Source of the DNA: Halobacteriovorax sp.
Lineage (GTDB): Bacteria; Bdellovibrionota; Bacteriovoracia; Bacteriovoracales; Bacteriovoracaceae
Reading direction: 5' to 3'
NCBI GenBank assembly: GCA_002720865.1
Contig: PBIO01000014.1
Coordinates: 991,793 to 1,055,792 of the forward strand
Length of the DNA: 64,000 nucleotides
Translations under genes and position numbers: made by a program
Shown: piece by piece, positions 51,534 through 58,852 of the stretch
How positions within the stretch are numbered: position 1 is the first letter of the stretch
Layout of the letters: the number at the start of each line of letters is the position of its first letter
Notes under the pieces: model-generated
What the model saw: the letters and a program-made list of their open reading frames with translations, nothing else
Told to the model about the DNA's origin: nothing
Databases searched by the model: none

Positions 51534-53183
51534 CTATACCACGGGAAGAGTTAGGACAAAGGCAGTATGCCCGTCTCTTAGCTCGTAGTTTAGACTACCA
51601 CCATGTTGTTCGGCAATACTGCGCGAAATGGATAGACCTAAGCCGGTACCCTCGCCAACTTCTTTGGTTGTAAAAAAAGGATTAAACAGATTTTCTATGA
51701 CTGAATCTTCAATTCCTTTTCCTGAGTCCTTAATAATAACTTCCACCAACTCATCTGATTTTTTCATTTCGACTTGAACCCAGGAATCAGTTTTTTGTGC
51801 GTTTTCTTGAATGGCATTATTAATTAGGTTTACTAAAATTTGCTGAATTTCCATTGAGTCACAATTGACGTCTACGTCTTGCAAGTTATGAGGCTTTATT
51901 TCAACGAACTCACTTTTTGCTTTGAATTCAATAAGCTCCAAAGTTTCGCTTACTATCGTATGAAGATTATTTCGCTGCTTTGAAAAATCATCTGATACTC
52001 TAGTAAATTTTCTAAGACCATTAACAATCTTTGAAATTCTCTCTACGGATTGATCGATTTGTTGGGCCACTTTTTCTTTAGTTCCTTCTTTATCGGATCT
52101 TTTTAATAAAAGGTTGGCATTTGAAATAATGGCTAGGGGATTATTGATTTCATGGGCGACCCCTGCGGCCATTTGACCTAGGGTAGCAAGCTTTGAAGAG
52201 TGAACTAATTTAAGCTTTTCATTTTCAAGATCCGCCTGAAGTTTTTCAAGAATACTAAAGTCAAAATGAGTACCATTAAAGAAAAGGGGATTTCCTTGCT
52301 GATCCCATTCTAGAATTTTTCCCTTTGAGATAATCGGAACCCAATGACCGTCTTTATGTTTCATTCTAAATTTAACTTCATAATGGGGAACTTTTCCCTC
52401 TAAATAGTCAGTAAAAGCGGCTTTTGATTTATCAAGATCCTCTGGATGAACTAGCTTCTCCCAGTTCTCATAGGAGTTTTCGATTTGAGCTTCATCATAG
52501 CCTAGGATCTCTTTCCATCTTTTATCAAAGATCACTTCATTTGTTTGAAGATTCCATTGCCAGGTTCCAAGTTCTGATGAGTTTAGGATAAGATTAGCTT
52601 TCTCGTTAAACTGTCTTAACTCCTTCGAGCTAACGGTTTGTCTGTAAACATAGTAAATGATGACTATACCAATAAAGTAAACTACGGCCTGTCTTTCGAT
52701 AACGTCTTTAAGAACTATATGCTCGTACTGAAAACTTAAAGTAGTGGGAATCGTGACAATAAGAAAAATGAGAATGAGGTTCCATCTAAGAGTCCCGAGA
52801 GTGGTAACAAAGATAATGGTACAAAGCTGTGCATAAACCCAAATATAAGGTCGAGCAGTGTGGAATTCTTGATGAGTTAAAAAATGATAAGAGGCAAATA
52901 GTGCACCAAAGGCAGGAAGGCAAAGGACAATATCCTTTTTTAACTTCTTACTAAAAAGAATGCTTAAGACAAAACCACCTAGGACAAAGTTTCCTGCGAA
53001 TAGATCTTCTTTGAATTGTATAGAATCTATTCCGTAGTTTGGAATTAGGATGAGGGTGTAATAGGGGAGAAAGAATAGAACCGCGAATAAGAGGGTGGTC
53101 GGAAGCTGCTGTCTTTTTTCTTCGAAAGTCTCGGGAGAAGACTCAAGCGCCTCTTTTAAAAATAATTTGAATCCTTTTTCCAT
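51534..53183 (-). CDS. PAS-domain membrane histidine kinase
   Basis: A 549-residue sensor kinase. The first 185 residues hold about six to seven membrane segments. A PAS/PAC domain follows (residues about 190-320: [40 protein letters not shown]). HisKA is [27 protein letters not shown] with the phospho-His in AHEINNP. The ATPase domain has [13 protein letters not shown] (N-box), [13 protein letters not shown] (G1) and [22 protein letters not shown] (F and G2). No response regulator is adjacent; the partner is unknown. A TATAAT lies 10 bases before ATG 53183. A radical SAM gene follows after 2 bases. Confidence 0.92.
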   Translation of the reverse strand: MEKGFKLFLKEALESSPETFEEKRQQLPTTLLFAVLFFLPYYTLILIPNYGIDSIQFKEDLFAGNFVLGGFVLSILFSKKLKKDIVLCLPAFGALFASYHFLTHQEFHTARPYIWVYAQLCTIIFVTTLGTLRWNLILIFLIVTIPTTLSFQYEHIVLKDVIERQAVVYFIGIVIIYYVYRQTVSSKELRQFNEKANLILNSSELGTWQWNLQTNEVIFDKRWKEILGYDEAQIENSYENWEKLVHPEDLDKSKAAFTDYLEGKVPHYEVKFRMKHKDGHWVPIISKGKILEWDQQGNPLFFNGTHFDFSILEKLQADLENEKLKLVHSSKLATLGQMAAGVAHEINNPLAIISNANLLLKRSDKEGTKEKVAQQIDQSVERISKIVNGLRKFTRVSDDFSKQRNNLHTIVSETLELIEFKAKSEFVEIKPHNLQDVDVNCDSMEIQQILVNLINNAIQENAQKTDSWVQVEMKKSDELVEVIIKDSGKGIEDSVIENLFNPFFTTKEVGEGTGLGLSISRSIAEQHGGSLNYELRDGHTAFVLTLPVV

Positions 53184-53257
53184 GGGTAACTATATTATAT
53201 TTATAACTATTTTTTAAAGTGCTCGATGCGTTAAATTCATAAGATGGTGAACATGGG

Positions 53258-53286
53258 TTGACGGCAACGCAATGAGTTCATATACA
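53258..53286 (+). promoter_or_regulatory. Near-consensus promoter ending at the start codon
   Basis: TTGACG (53258-53263), 17 bases, TATACA (53281-53286), then 5 bases to ATG 53292. Transcription is expected to begin at the ATG, giving a leaderless message. AAGGG between them is too close to act as a normal Shine-Dalgarno. Confidence 0.7.
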
Positions 53287-53291
53287 AGGGC

Positions 53292-53786
53292 ATGCAAGAA
53301 ACCATTGAAGCCATTTTAGAGCGAGTAGAACTCAACAAAAAAGATAACTTAGCAAAATGGTTAGGGCGCGCCATTAGTGTAAGCGACGATTCAACCACAA
53401 GAACAACTCAAACCTATCAAAATATTCTCTTCAAAACGGATGTTTTTTTTGAAGGCCTTAATCAGGCCCTTAATGAAACGGTAAAGGAAGAAAAACTTCT
53501 AACCGGTGTAGGTCTTGTTGAAATTGTTTTAGATGAGCTTGGTTTTGAAATCGAAAAAGAAGACGCTTTTATCGTTTATCATTTAAGAGATTTAGGAAAA
53601 TTTAAGATTACAGATAAGAAACTTAAAGAACAGCTTAAAGGTCTTTGGGGTCAACATAAAGACTATGCCTTAGATGATCAAGAGTTTGCTAGAACATTAA
53701 AACATCTAATGCGCATGGGATTACTTGATTTTCGAAAAGGAAATATGACCATGAAAAAAAGCGTCATTATCCGTTATAAAGACTAA
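53292..53786 (+). CDS. Protein of unknown family
   Basis: A 164-residue cytoplasmic protein, no signal peptide, no Cys. It is charged and helical, with a TLKHLMRMGLLDFRKGNMTMKKSV end that looks like a winged-helix hairpin. The segment LLTGVGLVEIVLDELGFE is hydrophobic enough for a folded core. It has a strong, near-consensus promoter and probably a leaderless mRNA. It overlaps the opposing JmjC gene by 4 bases. I find no family. Confidence 0.65.
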   Translation: MQETIEAILERVELNKKDNLAKWLGRAISVSDDSTTRTTQTYQNILFKTDVFFEGLNQALNETVKEEKLLTGVGLVEIVLDELGFEIEKEDAFIVYHLRDLGKFKITDKKLKEQLKGLWGQHKDYALDDQEFARTLKHLMRMGLLDFRKGNMTMKKSVIIRYKD

Positions 53787-54694
53787 TCCTCTAAGTTTTC
53801 CGCTTCTGTGGCCCCTAAAATATCCATTGCCTTCCAGGTCGGAACATCTTCAGAGAGTTCTTTCAAAAGAAAATCAAATTTATCAATGGCATGGGTATGT
53901 AAGTCAGGCTCATTCACAAAATCTGCAGTCTCTCTCCATAGAGGTGACTGGGCCAATCTTCCTCTAAGGGCCGTAGTTAAAACATCGATCCAAGTAGGAG
54001 CGGAGTAAGTAAAATTCAAAGATAGACTATCGCTTAGGGCCTGAGTTTTATGCCAAGCCCCTCTGGGTAAAAACATAAATGACCCGGGTTCAAGAGTGAA
54101 CTCCTCAGCACCCTCTGTTGGAAAGTCTTCTGGCATTAAGGTTTCCGCATAGGACGCTAGCTCTGGGTCTATTGGATGACCTAGAGTATGCCTGGTCATA
54201 GGATTTTGAACACTTGTATTTGGAGCAACCCACCATTTTTTAGTTCCACTTACCTGATAGACGAAATTAATATTTTGATCAAAGTGAGCGGCGGTTCCGC
54301 CACCACTTGGAATGGCGTAGAGCAGACTTCTTGAATAAGTAAGATTTGATAAACCAAGATCCATTCTTAAAACATGCAACCATTCATCAATTAATTTATC
54401 AAAGCGATTAGGGTCATCAAAATATAAACCTCTTCCTTTATTAAAAAGATCAAAGGCCTCTACGGGGGAGCATTTTGAAGAATTAACTTCGTCAGGAGTT
54501 CCCTCATTATAAACATTAACCGTTTCAGGCCATTTTTCAATTAAGCTGCTCATTTTTAAAAAAGGAAGATCTGTTAGCTCTTTAAATTTATCTTCTAAAC
54601 CGTGAACGACAATAGGCTTGTTTGAAATATAACTTTCAAAAAACTGCGGTCGGTTCATGGGGGCAAAAAGAGATTCAATTGAGATTTCGTTCAT
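53783..54694 (-). CDS. JmjC/cupin-4 type oxygenase
   Basis: A 303-residue protein of the 2-oxoglutarate/iron oxygenase group that includes ribosomal-protein hydroxylases (YcfD-like) and bacterial JmjC proteins. The metal triad is HFDQN (H-x-D) at about residue 138 and the distal His in PRGAWHKTQAL at about residue 213. YAIPSGGGTAAHFDQNINFVYQVSGTKKWWVAP is typical. TATAAA lies 6 bases before ATG 54694 without a Shine-Dalgarno, so it may be leaderless. The target (protein, tRNA or small molecule) is unknown. Confidence 0.85.
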   Translation of the reverse strand: MNEISIESLFAPMNRPQFFESYISNKPIVVHGLEDKFKELTDLPFLKMSSLIEKWPETVNVYNEGTPDEVNSSKCSPVEAFDLFNKGRGLYFDDPNRFDKLIDEWLHVLRMDLGLSNLTYSRSLLYAIPSGGGTAAHFDQNINFVYQVSGTKKWWVAPNTSVQNPMTRHTLGHPIDPELASYAETLMPEDFPTEGAEEFTLEPGSFMFLPRGAWHKTQALSDSLSLNFTYSAPTWIDVLTTALRGRLAQSPLWRETADFVNEPDLHTHAIDKFDFLLKELSEDVPTWKAMDILGATEAENLED

Positions 54695-54710
54695 CCCAGA
54701 TTTATAGCAT

Positions 54711-54738
54711 AAAAAAGGGGGCCAAGGCGAGGGCCCCC
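54711..54738 (-). terminator. Terminator of the HPF-like gene cluster
   Basis: GGGGGCC / GGCCCCC, a 7-bp GC stem (54717-54723 / 54732-54738) with an 8-base loop, followed on the minus strand by six T (54711-54716). It ends the cluster of three leftward genes and lies just upstream of the JmjC gene's -10. Confidence 0.85.
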
Positions 54739-54753
54739 TCTTTGAAAGAAAAG

Positions 54754-55035
54754 CTAGGCGGCAACCATGGGAAATTTGTATCGCTTTGGTTTAGCTTTTC
54801 TTTTGAAGAGCTGCTTAAGTATGGCCTGGTGACCTTTTAGCAAGCTCGAATAAGGGTCGAGACCTCTTTTAAAGGCCAGCAGTGACTTCTTCCTCGGCAA
54901 GTTGACCCTTATTTTTGATTCAAAAATTCCAGGTTTCTTTTCATTAATTTTTATCTTTACGTCCGTCGCCTCCGGGGCAAGTTCCTTTAAATGCTCTTTA
55001 ATTTTTTGCACCTCTTCAACAATTTCGTCAGTCAT
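54754..55035 (-). CDS. Small HPF/RaiA-like ribosome-associated protein
   Basis: A 93-residue protein. ATDVKIKINEKKPGIFESKIRVNLPRKKSLLAFKRG followed by DPYSSLLKGHQAILKQLFKRK has the beta-beta-alpha order and the basic C-terminal helix of the S30AE domain, which binds the decoding site of idle 70S ribosomes. It is a shortened version and lacks a dimerisation tail. GGAGGTTATT precedes the ATG. It is the last of three leftward genes divergent from hsp20. Assignment is by pattern; the fold is likely but not proven. Confidence 0.62.
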   Translation of the reverse strand: MTDEIVEEVQKIKEHLKELAPEATDVKIKINEKKPGIFESKIRVNLPRKKSLLAFKRGLDPYSSLLKGHQAILKQLFKRKAKPKRYKFPMVAA

Positions 55036-55047
55036 AATAACCTCCAG

Positions 55048-55413
55048 TTATCCGGCCATTGAAAATTCATCATAAGGAATATGCACTGGATACTCCTCAA
55101 AATGATCGTAGTTATCGTAGGTATAGGGCTGTGCTTCCGCGGGGGCACCTCCTGGATAGCCAACCAAGCTCAATTTTTTTAAGCTTAAAAACTTATCCCC
55201 ATCATCGTTTTTATGGATATATCCATAAGCTTCAACAACTCTGTTAACAAAGGGCTTTAACATGGATTCTTGATCCTTATTAATAACGATGTAATCCTCT
55301 CCCCATTCTGTGAAGATACTAAATTTTTTAGGTTTTCCAAACTTATCCCACTCAATAGGGCTAACCGCCCCAACCACCTTAGAGAAGGATTTAGGAATAA
55401 AGCTGTGCTTCAT
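55048..55413 (-). CDS. Protein of unknown family in the stress cluster
   Basis: A 121-residue cytoplasmic protein without Cys. It contains KFSIFTEWGEDYIVINKDQESMLKP and ends in an acidic, Tyr-rich tail (PYTYDNYDHFEEYPVHIPYDEF). The start overlaps the preceding gene by 23 bases and AGGAGGTT is just upstream (minus strand). The family is unknown. Its place between two HPF-like genes suggests a role in ribosome or protein protection; this is inference. Confidence 0.65.
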   Translation of the reverse strand: MKHSFIPKSFSKVVGAVSPIEWDKFGKPKKFSIFTEWGEDYIVINKDQESMLKPFVNRVVEAYGYIHKNDDGDKFLSLKKLSLVGYPGGAPAEAQPYTYDNYDHFEEYPVHIPYDEFSMAG

Positions 55414-55738
55414 GATAAACCTCCTTAGGAAAGCGAGTTTGTTTCCAATCTAATATTTGTTGATTAATGTCTTCCTCGAGATTTTCATAGATACTCTGGG
55501 GATGACGACCAAAAGAGATGGCACTAAACGTCCTGTTTAATGTTCTGATTTTAAGACAACCTCGAAGCTTTGCTCCTTCATCGAAAAAATGTAGATCAAT
55601 TGAAGCATTGACCGGGAGTTTTTCTCGAAGAAGGTCGAGTCTTCTAGAAAGTGAAGTCCTAGCCTTTTTAGGCATTGGAACTCCAAAATCAAGAGACGCT
55701 TCTAAAACTTCTTCGAAGTCAAAAAACGCATTTCTCAT
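55391..55738 (-). CDS. HPF/RaiA-like protein, first gene of the stress cluster
   Basis: A 115-residue protein. The middle (VNASIDLHFFDEGAKLRGCLKIRTLNRTFSAISFGRHPQS) and the following helix IYENLEEDINQQILDWKQTR have the strand-strand-helix order of the S30AE domain, and the first part carries a basic helix (KKARTSLSRRLDLLREKL). It lacks a known catalytic residue. GGAGGT precedes ATG 55738. It overlaps the next gene by 23 bases. It is divergent from hsp20, and the shared region carries repeated TTGAC motifs. Confidence 0.6.
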   Translation of the reverse strand: MRNAFFDFEEVLEASLDFGVPMPKKARTSLSRRLDLLREKLPVNASIDLHFFDEGAKLRGCLKIRTLNRTFSAISFGRHPQSIYENLEEDINQQILDWKQTRFPKEVYHEAQLYS

Positions 55739-55865
55739 ACAGACCTCCTATGTCTAAAGTTAAGTTTAGACTTTAATTATCTATGAATTTGATTAGGGAG
55801 CTTTGAGGGACAATTACAATCTCAGCTACTAACCAAAATCATATGAATAATCATCGTCCAAAAAT

Positions 55866-55981
55866 AGAATAATATCTCCAAAAAAAATGTCAATATTTGC
55901 TGCTTAAATTTGCAATTTCTTGACATTAATTTTGACAAAAAATATCAGAAAACTTTTTTTTTGCCTTACCCTTGACGTCAA
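55866..55981. promoter_or_regulatory. Divergent promoter region with repeated TTGAC motifs
   Basis: The 302-base gap between the HPF-like and hsp20 genes holds four copies of TTGAC(A/G). Minus strand: TTGACA (55888-55893), 16 bases, TATTCT (55866-55871). Plus strand: TTGACA (55920-55925), 17 bases, TATCAG (55943-55948); then TTTTGACA (55930-55937) and the palindrome TTGACGTCAA (55972-55981). AATGTCAA and TTGACATT form a 34-base-apart inverted pair. They may be promoters, or repressor sites of a heat or stress regulator. The rest of the gap is AT-rich with nothing else seen. Confidence 0.55.
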
Positions 55982-56039
55982 AAAAAGGACTACCAACTTA
56001 TAGGTAGGAAAGAAATACAACCAATTATAGGAGGTTTAT

Positions 56040-56498
56040 ATGTATACATTTTCGCCAACAAGAAGAGTTCACTTTAAGCCGGCCTTTTGGGGCGTGGATA
56101 GGGACCTTAAGGAAGTTATGGAAAATATGGAAAATATTTGGGAAGGCGCACGTCCCCAAACGACCACCCATAACTTTAAAGAAACAGACAAAGCTTTCTT
56201 GTTAAGCCTTGATATGCCAGGAGTTAATAAATCAACTCTAGAACTTCAGCAAGAAGAAAACTGGATTCATATTAAAGGTAAAAGAAAGGATGCTTTTTCT
56301 GATGAAGAGGAAGCGCAGGCCGTAGAGGTTAGCCGAACGGTAACGATTCCTAAAGACGTGGATATTGAAAAGATCGAAGCGCATTTAGAAGATGGCGTGC
56401 TTTATCTAGCTCTCCCAAAACAAGAGAAAGCGCAGCCAAGAAAAATCAGCCTGACAGAAGGTGGTGGCTCCTGGAATAAACTACTTTCTGATGCGTAA
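56040..56498 (+). CDS. Small heat-shock protein Hsp20
   Basis: A 152-residue alpha-crystallin protein. The crystallin domain (residues about 45-135) includes FKETDKAFLLSLDMPGVNKSTLELQ, WIHIKGKRKD, VSRTVTIPKDVDIEKIEAHLEDGVLYLALPKQEK, the typical D-G-V-L-x-L-x-L-P-K. The C-terminal KISL stands in place of the IxI anchor. These proteins hold unfolding proteins in a refoldable state. AGGAGG precedes the ATG. A strong terminator follows. It is divergent from the HPF-like cluster, suggesting a common stress regulon. Confidence 0.92.
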   Translation: MYTFSPTRRVHFKPAFWGVDRDLKEVMENMENIWEGARPQTTTHNFKETDKAFLLSLDMPGVNKSTLELQQEENWIHIKGKRKDAFSDEEEAQAVEVSRTVTIPKDVDIEKIEAHLEDGVLYLALPKQEKAQPRKISLTEGGGSWNKLLSDA

Positions 56499-56503
56499 AG
56501 AAG

Positions 56504-56530
56504 AAGGGGGCTCGTCCGGCCCCCTTTTTT
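56504..56530 (+). terminator. Rho-independent terminator of hsp20
   Basis: AAGGGGGC (56504-56511) pairs with GCCCCCTT (56519-56526) around a 7-base loop, followed by T through 56530. It reaches the stop of the opposing gene at 56529. Confidence 0.9.
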
Positions 56531-57557
56531 ACTTATTGATATTTTTGATTTCTTTATATTCTTCGTAGATATCCTCAAAAGGACCACGGCGATCAGGTGA
56601 GCGAAGCTCATTGATTTTAATCCCTTGATCTCGCATGACTTCTTCCGTGGCAGCGAAGCAAGCGTTAAGTCTGTCTTGTTCTTTACAAAGAGCTCCTAGT
56701 AATCTGCCTGGCGATCTTGTTACACCGGTAACGGTTCCAGAGGAAATCTCATTTTTTTGAGCCACTTCTGTACAGCTTAGCTTATCGTAGTCGATCTGAG
56801 ACTTTCCATTAAACCAAGTATTATAAAGTTCTGTATTGAGAACCTTATGAAGCTGCCCTAGGGTTCGAACACTTGTTAATTGCTCAATATGTCCTTTGCT
56901 ATTTGAGGCCTTCGCATTTTCAAGGTCTGATTCACAAACATCAGCTCGCTCCTTATACTTTTCTTTTAGCGCCTTAATTTTTGCTTGTGTTTCTGGGTCC
57001 ATATTTCTCATATCATTAACTGCCGTGCTCATAAACGCATCGATCGTAACGGCAGCACCACTGGCCGCAATAATAGCGGGGATAATAAACACAAGGGGAA
57101 GTAAAGCATGGGCATCTTGAATAAAAGGATTATGTGAGGCTGTTCTTTTCTTTAGAATTTTTAGCATCCCATCTATATGGGCCCTAAGGCTTTTATCCTT
57201 ACTAAAAATATATTCTTTGCCATTCACTAAAACAGTTCGACTAAAGTAATCTACTAGAACCACTTCAATCTTGAGCCCTTTGGCCTTAACAATAAAAGTA
57301 TTCTCATCAATTTGAATGGCAGCTTTTTTCTTATTCATCTCTTCTAAGATTTTTTTACTTAATTCTGGATCAGAAGATTTCCATTCAAGCTTTGAAGGAT
57401 TTTTTAATCCCTTTAATAATTTCTTATGGGCCTTAGGAACAGATTTATTGGCAAGCTTTGTGACAAAGCCCCTTACAGGAGAAAGACTGGTTCCTGCATA
57501 CCCATTTAAACTAAGACAAAGACTTAAAAACAAAAATAAATATTTTGTACTTTTCAT
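56529..57557 (-). CDS. Secreted protein of unknown family
   Basis: A 342-residue protein with a signal peptide (residues 1-20, ending NGYAG). I chose ATG 57557, preceded by GAGAGG, over the longer frame. A weak hydrophobic segment (HALLPLVFIIPAIIAASGAAVTIDAF, residues about 150-175) may be membrane-associated. The remainder is charged, with Cys (ADVCESD, SCTEVA, LCKEQDRLNACFA) that could pair. The family is not recognised. It is convergent with hsp20. Confidence 0.7.
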   Translation of the reverse strand: MKSTKYLFLFLSLCLSLNGYAGTSLSPVRGFVTKLANKSVPKAHKKLLKGLKNPSKLEWKSSDPELSKKILEEMNKKKAAIQIDENTFIVKAKGLKIEVVLVDYFSRTVLVNGKEYIFSKDKSLRAHIDGMLKILKKRTASHNPFIQDAHALLPLVFIIPAIIAASGAAVTIDAFMSTAVNDMRNMDPETQAKIKALKEKYKERADVCESDLENAKASNSKGHIEQLTSVRTLGQLHKVLNTELYNTWFNGKSQIDYDKLSCTEVAQKNEISSGTVTGVTRSPGRLLGALCKEQDRLNACFAATEEVMRDQGIKINELRSPDRRGPFEDIYEEYKEIKNINK

Positions 57558-57662
57558 ACTGACCTCTCTATTTAATTTATCGGTATAAAGAAGAACCAAC
57601 TAAAGGAGTCAAAAGTAAATTACTCAAGTACTTTTAGGCTATACTTAAAGGAAGGAGAACTT

Positions 57663-58049
57663 ATGAATATTGCTATCTTATGTGTGTTTATCGCCAGTTT
57701 ATTACCGGTGATTTTTATTGCTTATGCCAAAGTTACCGGAGGCTTTAAGGCCGGGAAACATAATTCTGACCCAAGGGCCTATATGGCAAAGCTTGAAGGG
57801 AAGGCCCATCGTGCTCGCTGCGCCCATGATAATTCTTGGGAAAACTTCGCACCCTTTGCGGCCGCTGTGACTTTATCGATGATCGCCGGAACCGATCAAT
57901 CCTGTATTGATATGGTAGCGGTTGGCTTTATTGTTCTTAGAGTTGCCTACGGTCTAAGCTATATATATGACAAAGATAAGTTGAGAACTATTTTATATAC
58001 AGGTGGTCTTGTCTGTACGGGAAGCTTGTTTGTTATGGCCGCTTTTTAG
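57663..58049 (+). CDS. MAPEG-family membrane protein
   Basis: A 128-residue protein with four membrane helices (residues about 3-23, 60-78, 82-100 and 108-126). KLEGKAHRARCAHDNSWENFAPFAAAVTLS carries the N-x-x-E/F pattern of MAPEG proteins (membrane-associated eicosanoid and glutathione metabolism). Members act on lipophilic electrophiles, some with glutathione. The bacterial role is unknown. GGAG precedes the ATG, and its 3' end overlaps the yaaA gene by 4 bases. Confidence 0.85.
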   Translation: MNIAILCVFIASLLPVIFIAYAKVTGGFKAGKHNSDPRAYMAKLEGKAHRARCAHDNSWENFAPFAAAVTLSMIAGTDQSCIDMVAVGFIVLRVAYGLSYIYDKDKLRTILYTGGLVCTGSLFVMAAF

Positions 58050-58804
58050 CGAGTAAAAACGGGCTCTAACTCTGTAGAGAATTTCTTATTGAATTTATAT
58101 CCATCAACGTCAAAGTCTGATAAATCTTTGGCGTTTTCAATTCGGTTATCAATAATATAGCGAGACATCATGCCGCGGGCCTTTTTTGCAAAAAAGCTAA
58201 CAATCTTAAAGTCGTCCCCTTTCTTTTCTTTAAAAATGGGGGTGATAACCTTTCCGTCGAGTTTTTTAAAATTAATGGCCGTAAAATATTCCTTGCTCGC
58301 AAGGTTAACAAGAGTTTCTTCTTTTTCTAAAAGCTTATTTAATTTCCCAGTAATAGAGTCACTCCAGAAATCATAAAGATTTTTTGAGCCATCAGCGGAA
58401 AACTTGGTTCCCATCTCAAGGCGGTAAGGTTGAACTAAATCAAGAGGAGAGACCAGCCCATAGAGCCCAGAAAGAATTCTTAAATGATCTTGGGCATATT
58501 CAATATCATCTTCTTTCATGGTCTCAGCATTAAGGCCCACATAAGTATCGCCCTTAAAGGCGAACATGGCCTGCTTAGCATTTTTTAAATTAAAGGGAGT
58601 TTTAAATTCTTTATAACGTTTAATATTTAATTCCGTGAGGGAATCACTTAGCTTCATCATATTGGCGATGGTCTTAGCATCCGTCTTCTTTAATTTCTCA
58701 ATAAGAATCTTAGAGCGCTCAAGCTCTGTGAGCTGAGTGAACTTCTTAGTGGGGGCAGGATTTTCAAAGTCTAATTTCTTAGCAGGTGATACAACAACAA
58801 GCAT
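58046..58804 (-). CDS. yaaA: Peroxide stress protein YaaA
   Basis: A 252-residue protein of the UPF0246/DUF328 family. MLVVVSPAKKLDFENPAPTKKFT at the start, AMFAFKGDTYVGLNAETM, HLRILSGLYGLVSPLDLVQPYRLEMGTKF and IVSFFAKKARGMMSRYIID are the family blocks. In E. coli YaaA lowers free iron during peroxide stress and limits oxidative DNA damage; a DNA-binding fold has been found. AAGGAG precedes the ATG. Confidence 0.95.
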   Translation of the reverse strand: MLVVVSPAKKLDFENPAPTKKFTQLTELERSKILIEKLKKTDAKTIANMMKLSDSLTELNIKRYKEFKTPFNLKNAKQAMFAFKGDTYVGLNAETMKEDDIEYAQDHLRILSGLYGLVSPLDLVQPYRLEMGTKFSADGSKNLYDFWSDSITGKLNKLLEKEETLVNLASKEYFTAINFKKLDGKVITPIFKEKKGDDFKIVSFFAKKARGMMSRYIIDNRIENAKDLSDFDVDGYKFNKKFSTELEPVFTR

Positions 58805-58852
58805 TTAATACTCCTTGTCATAATCCTACTAAAACCTTAAAACTTTGTCACT

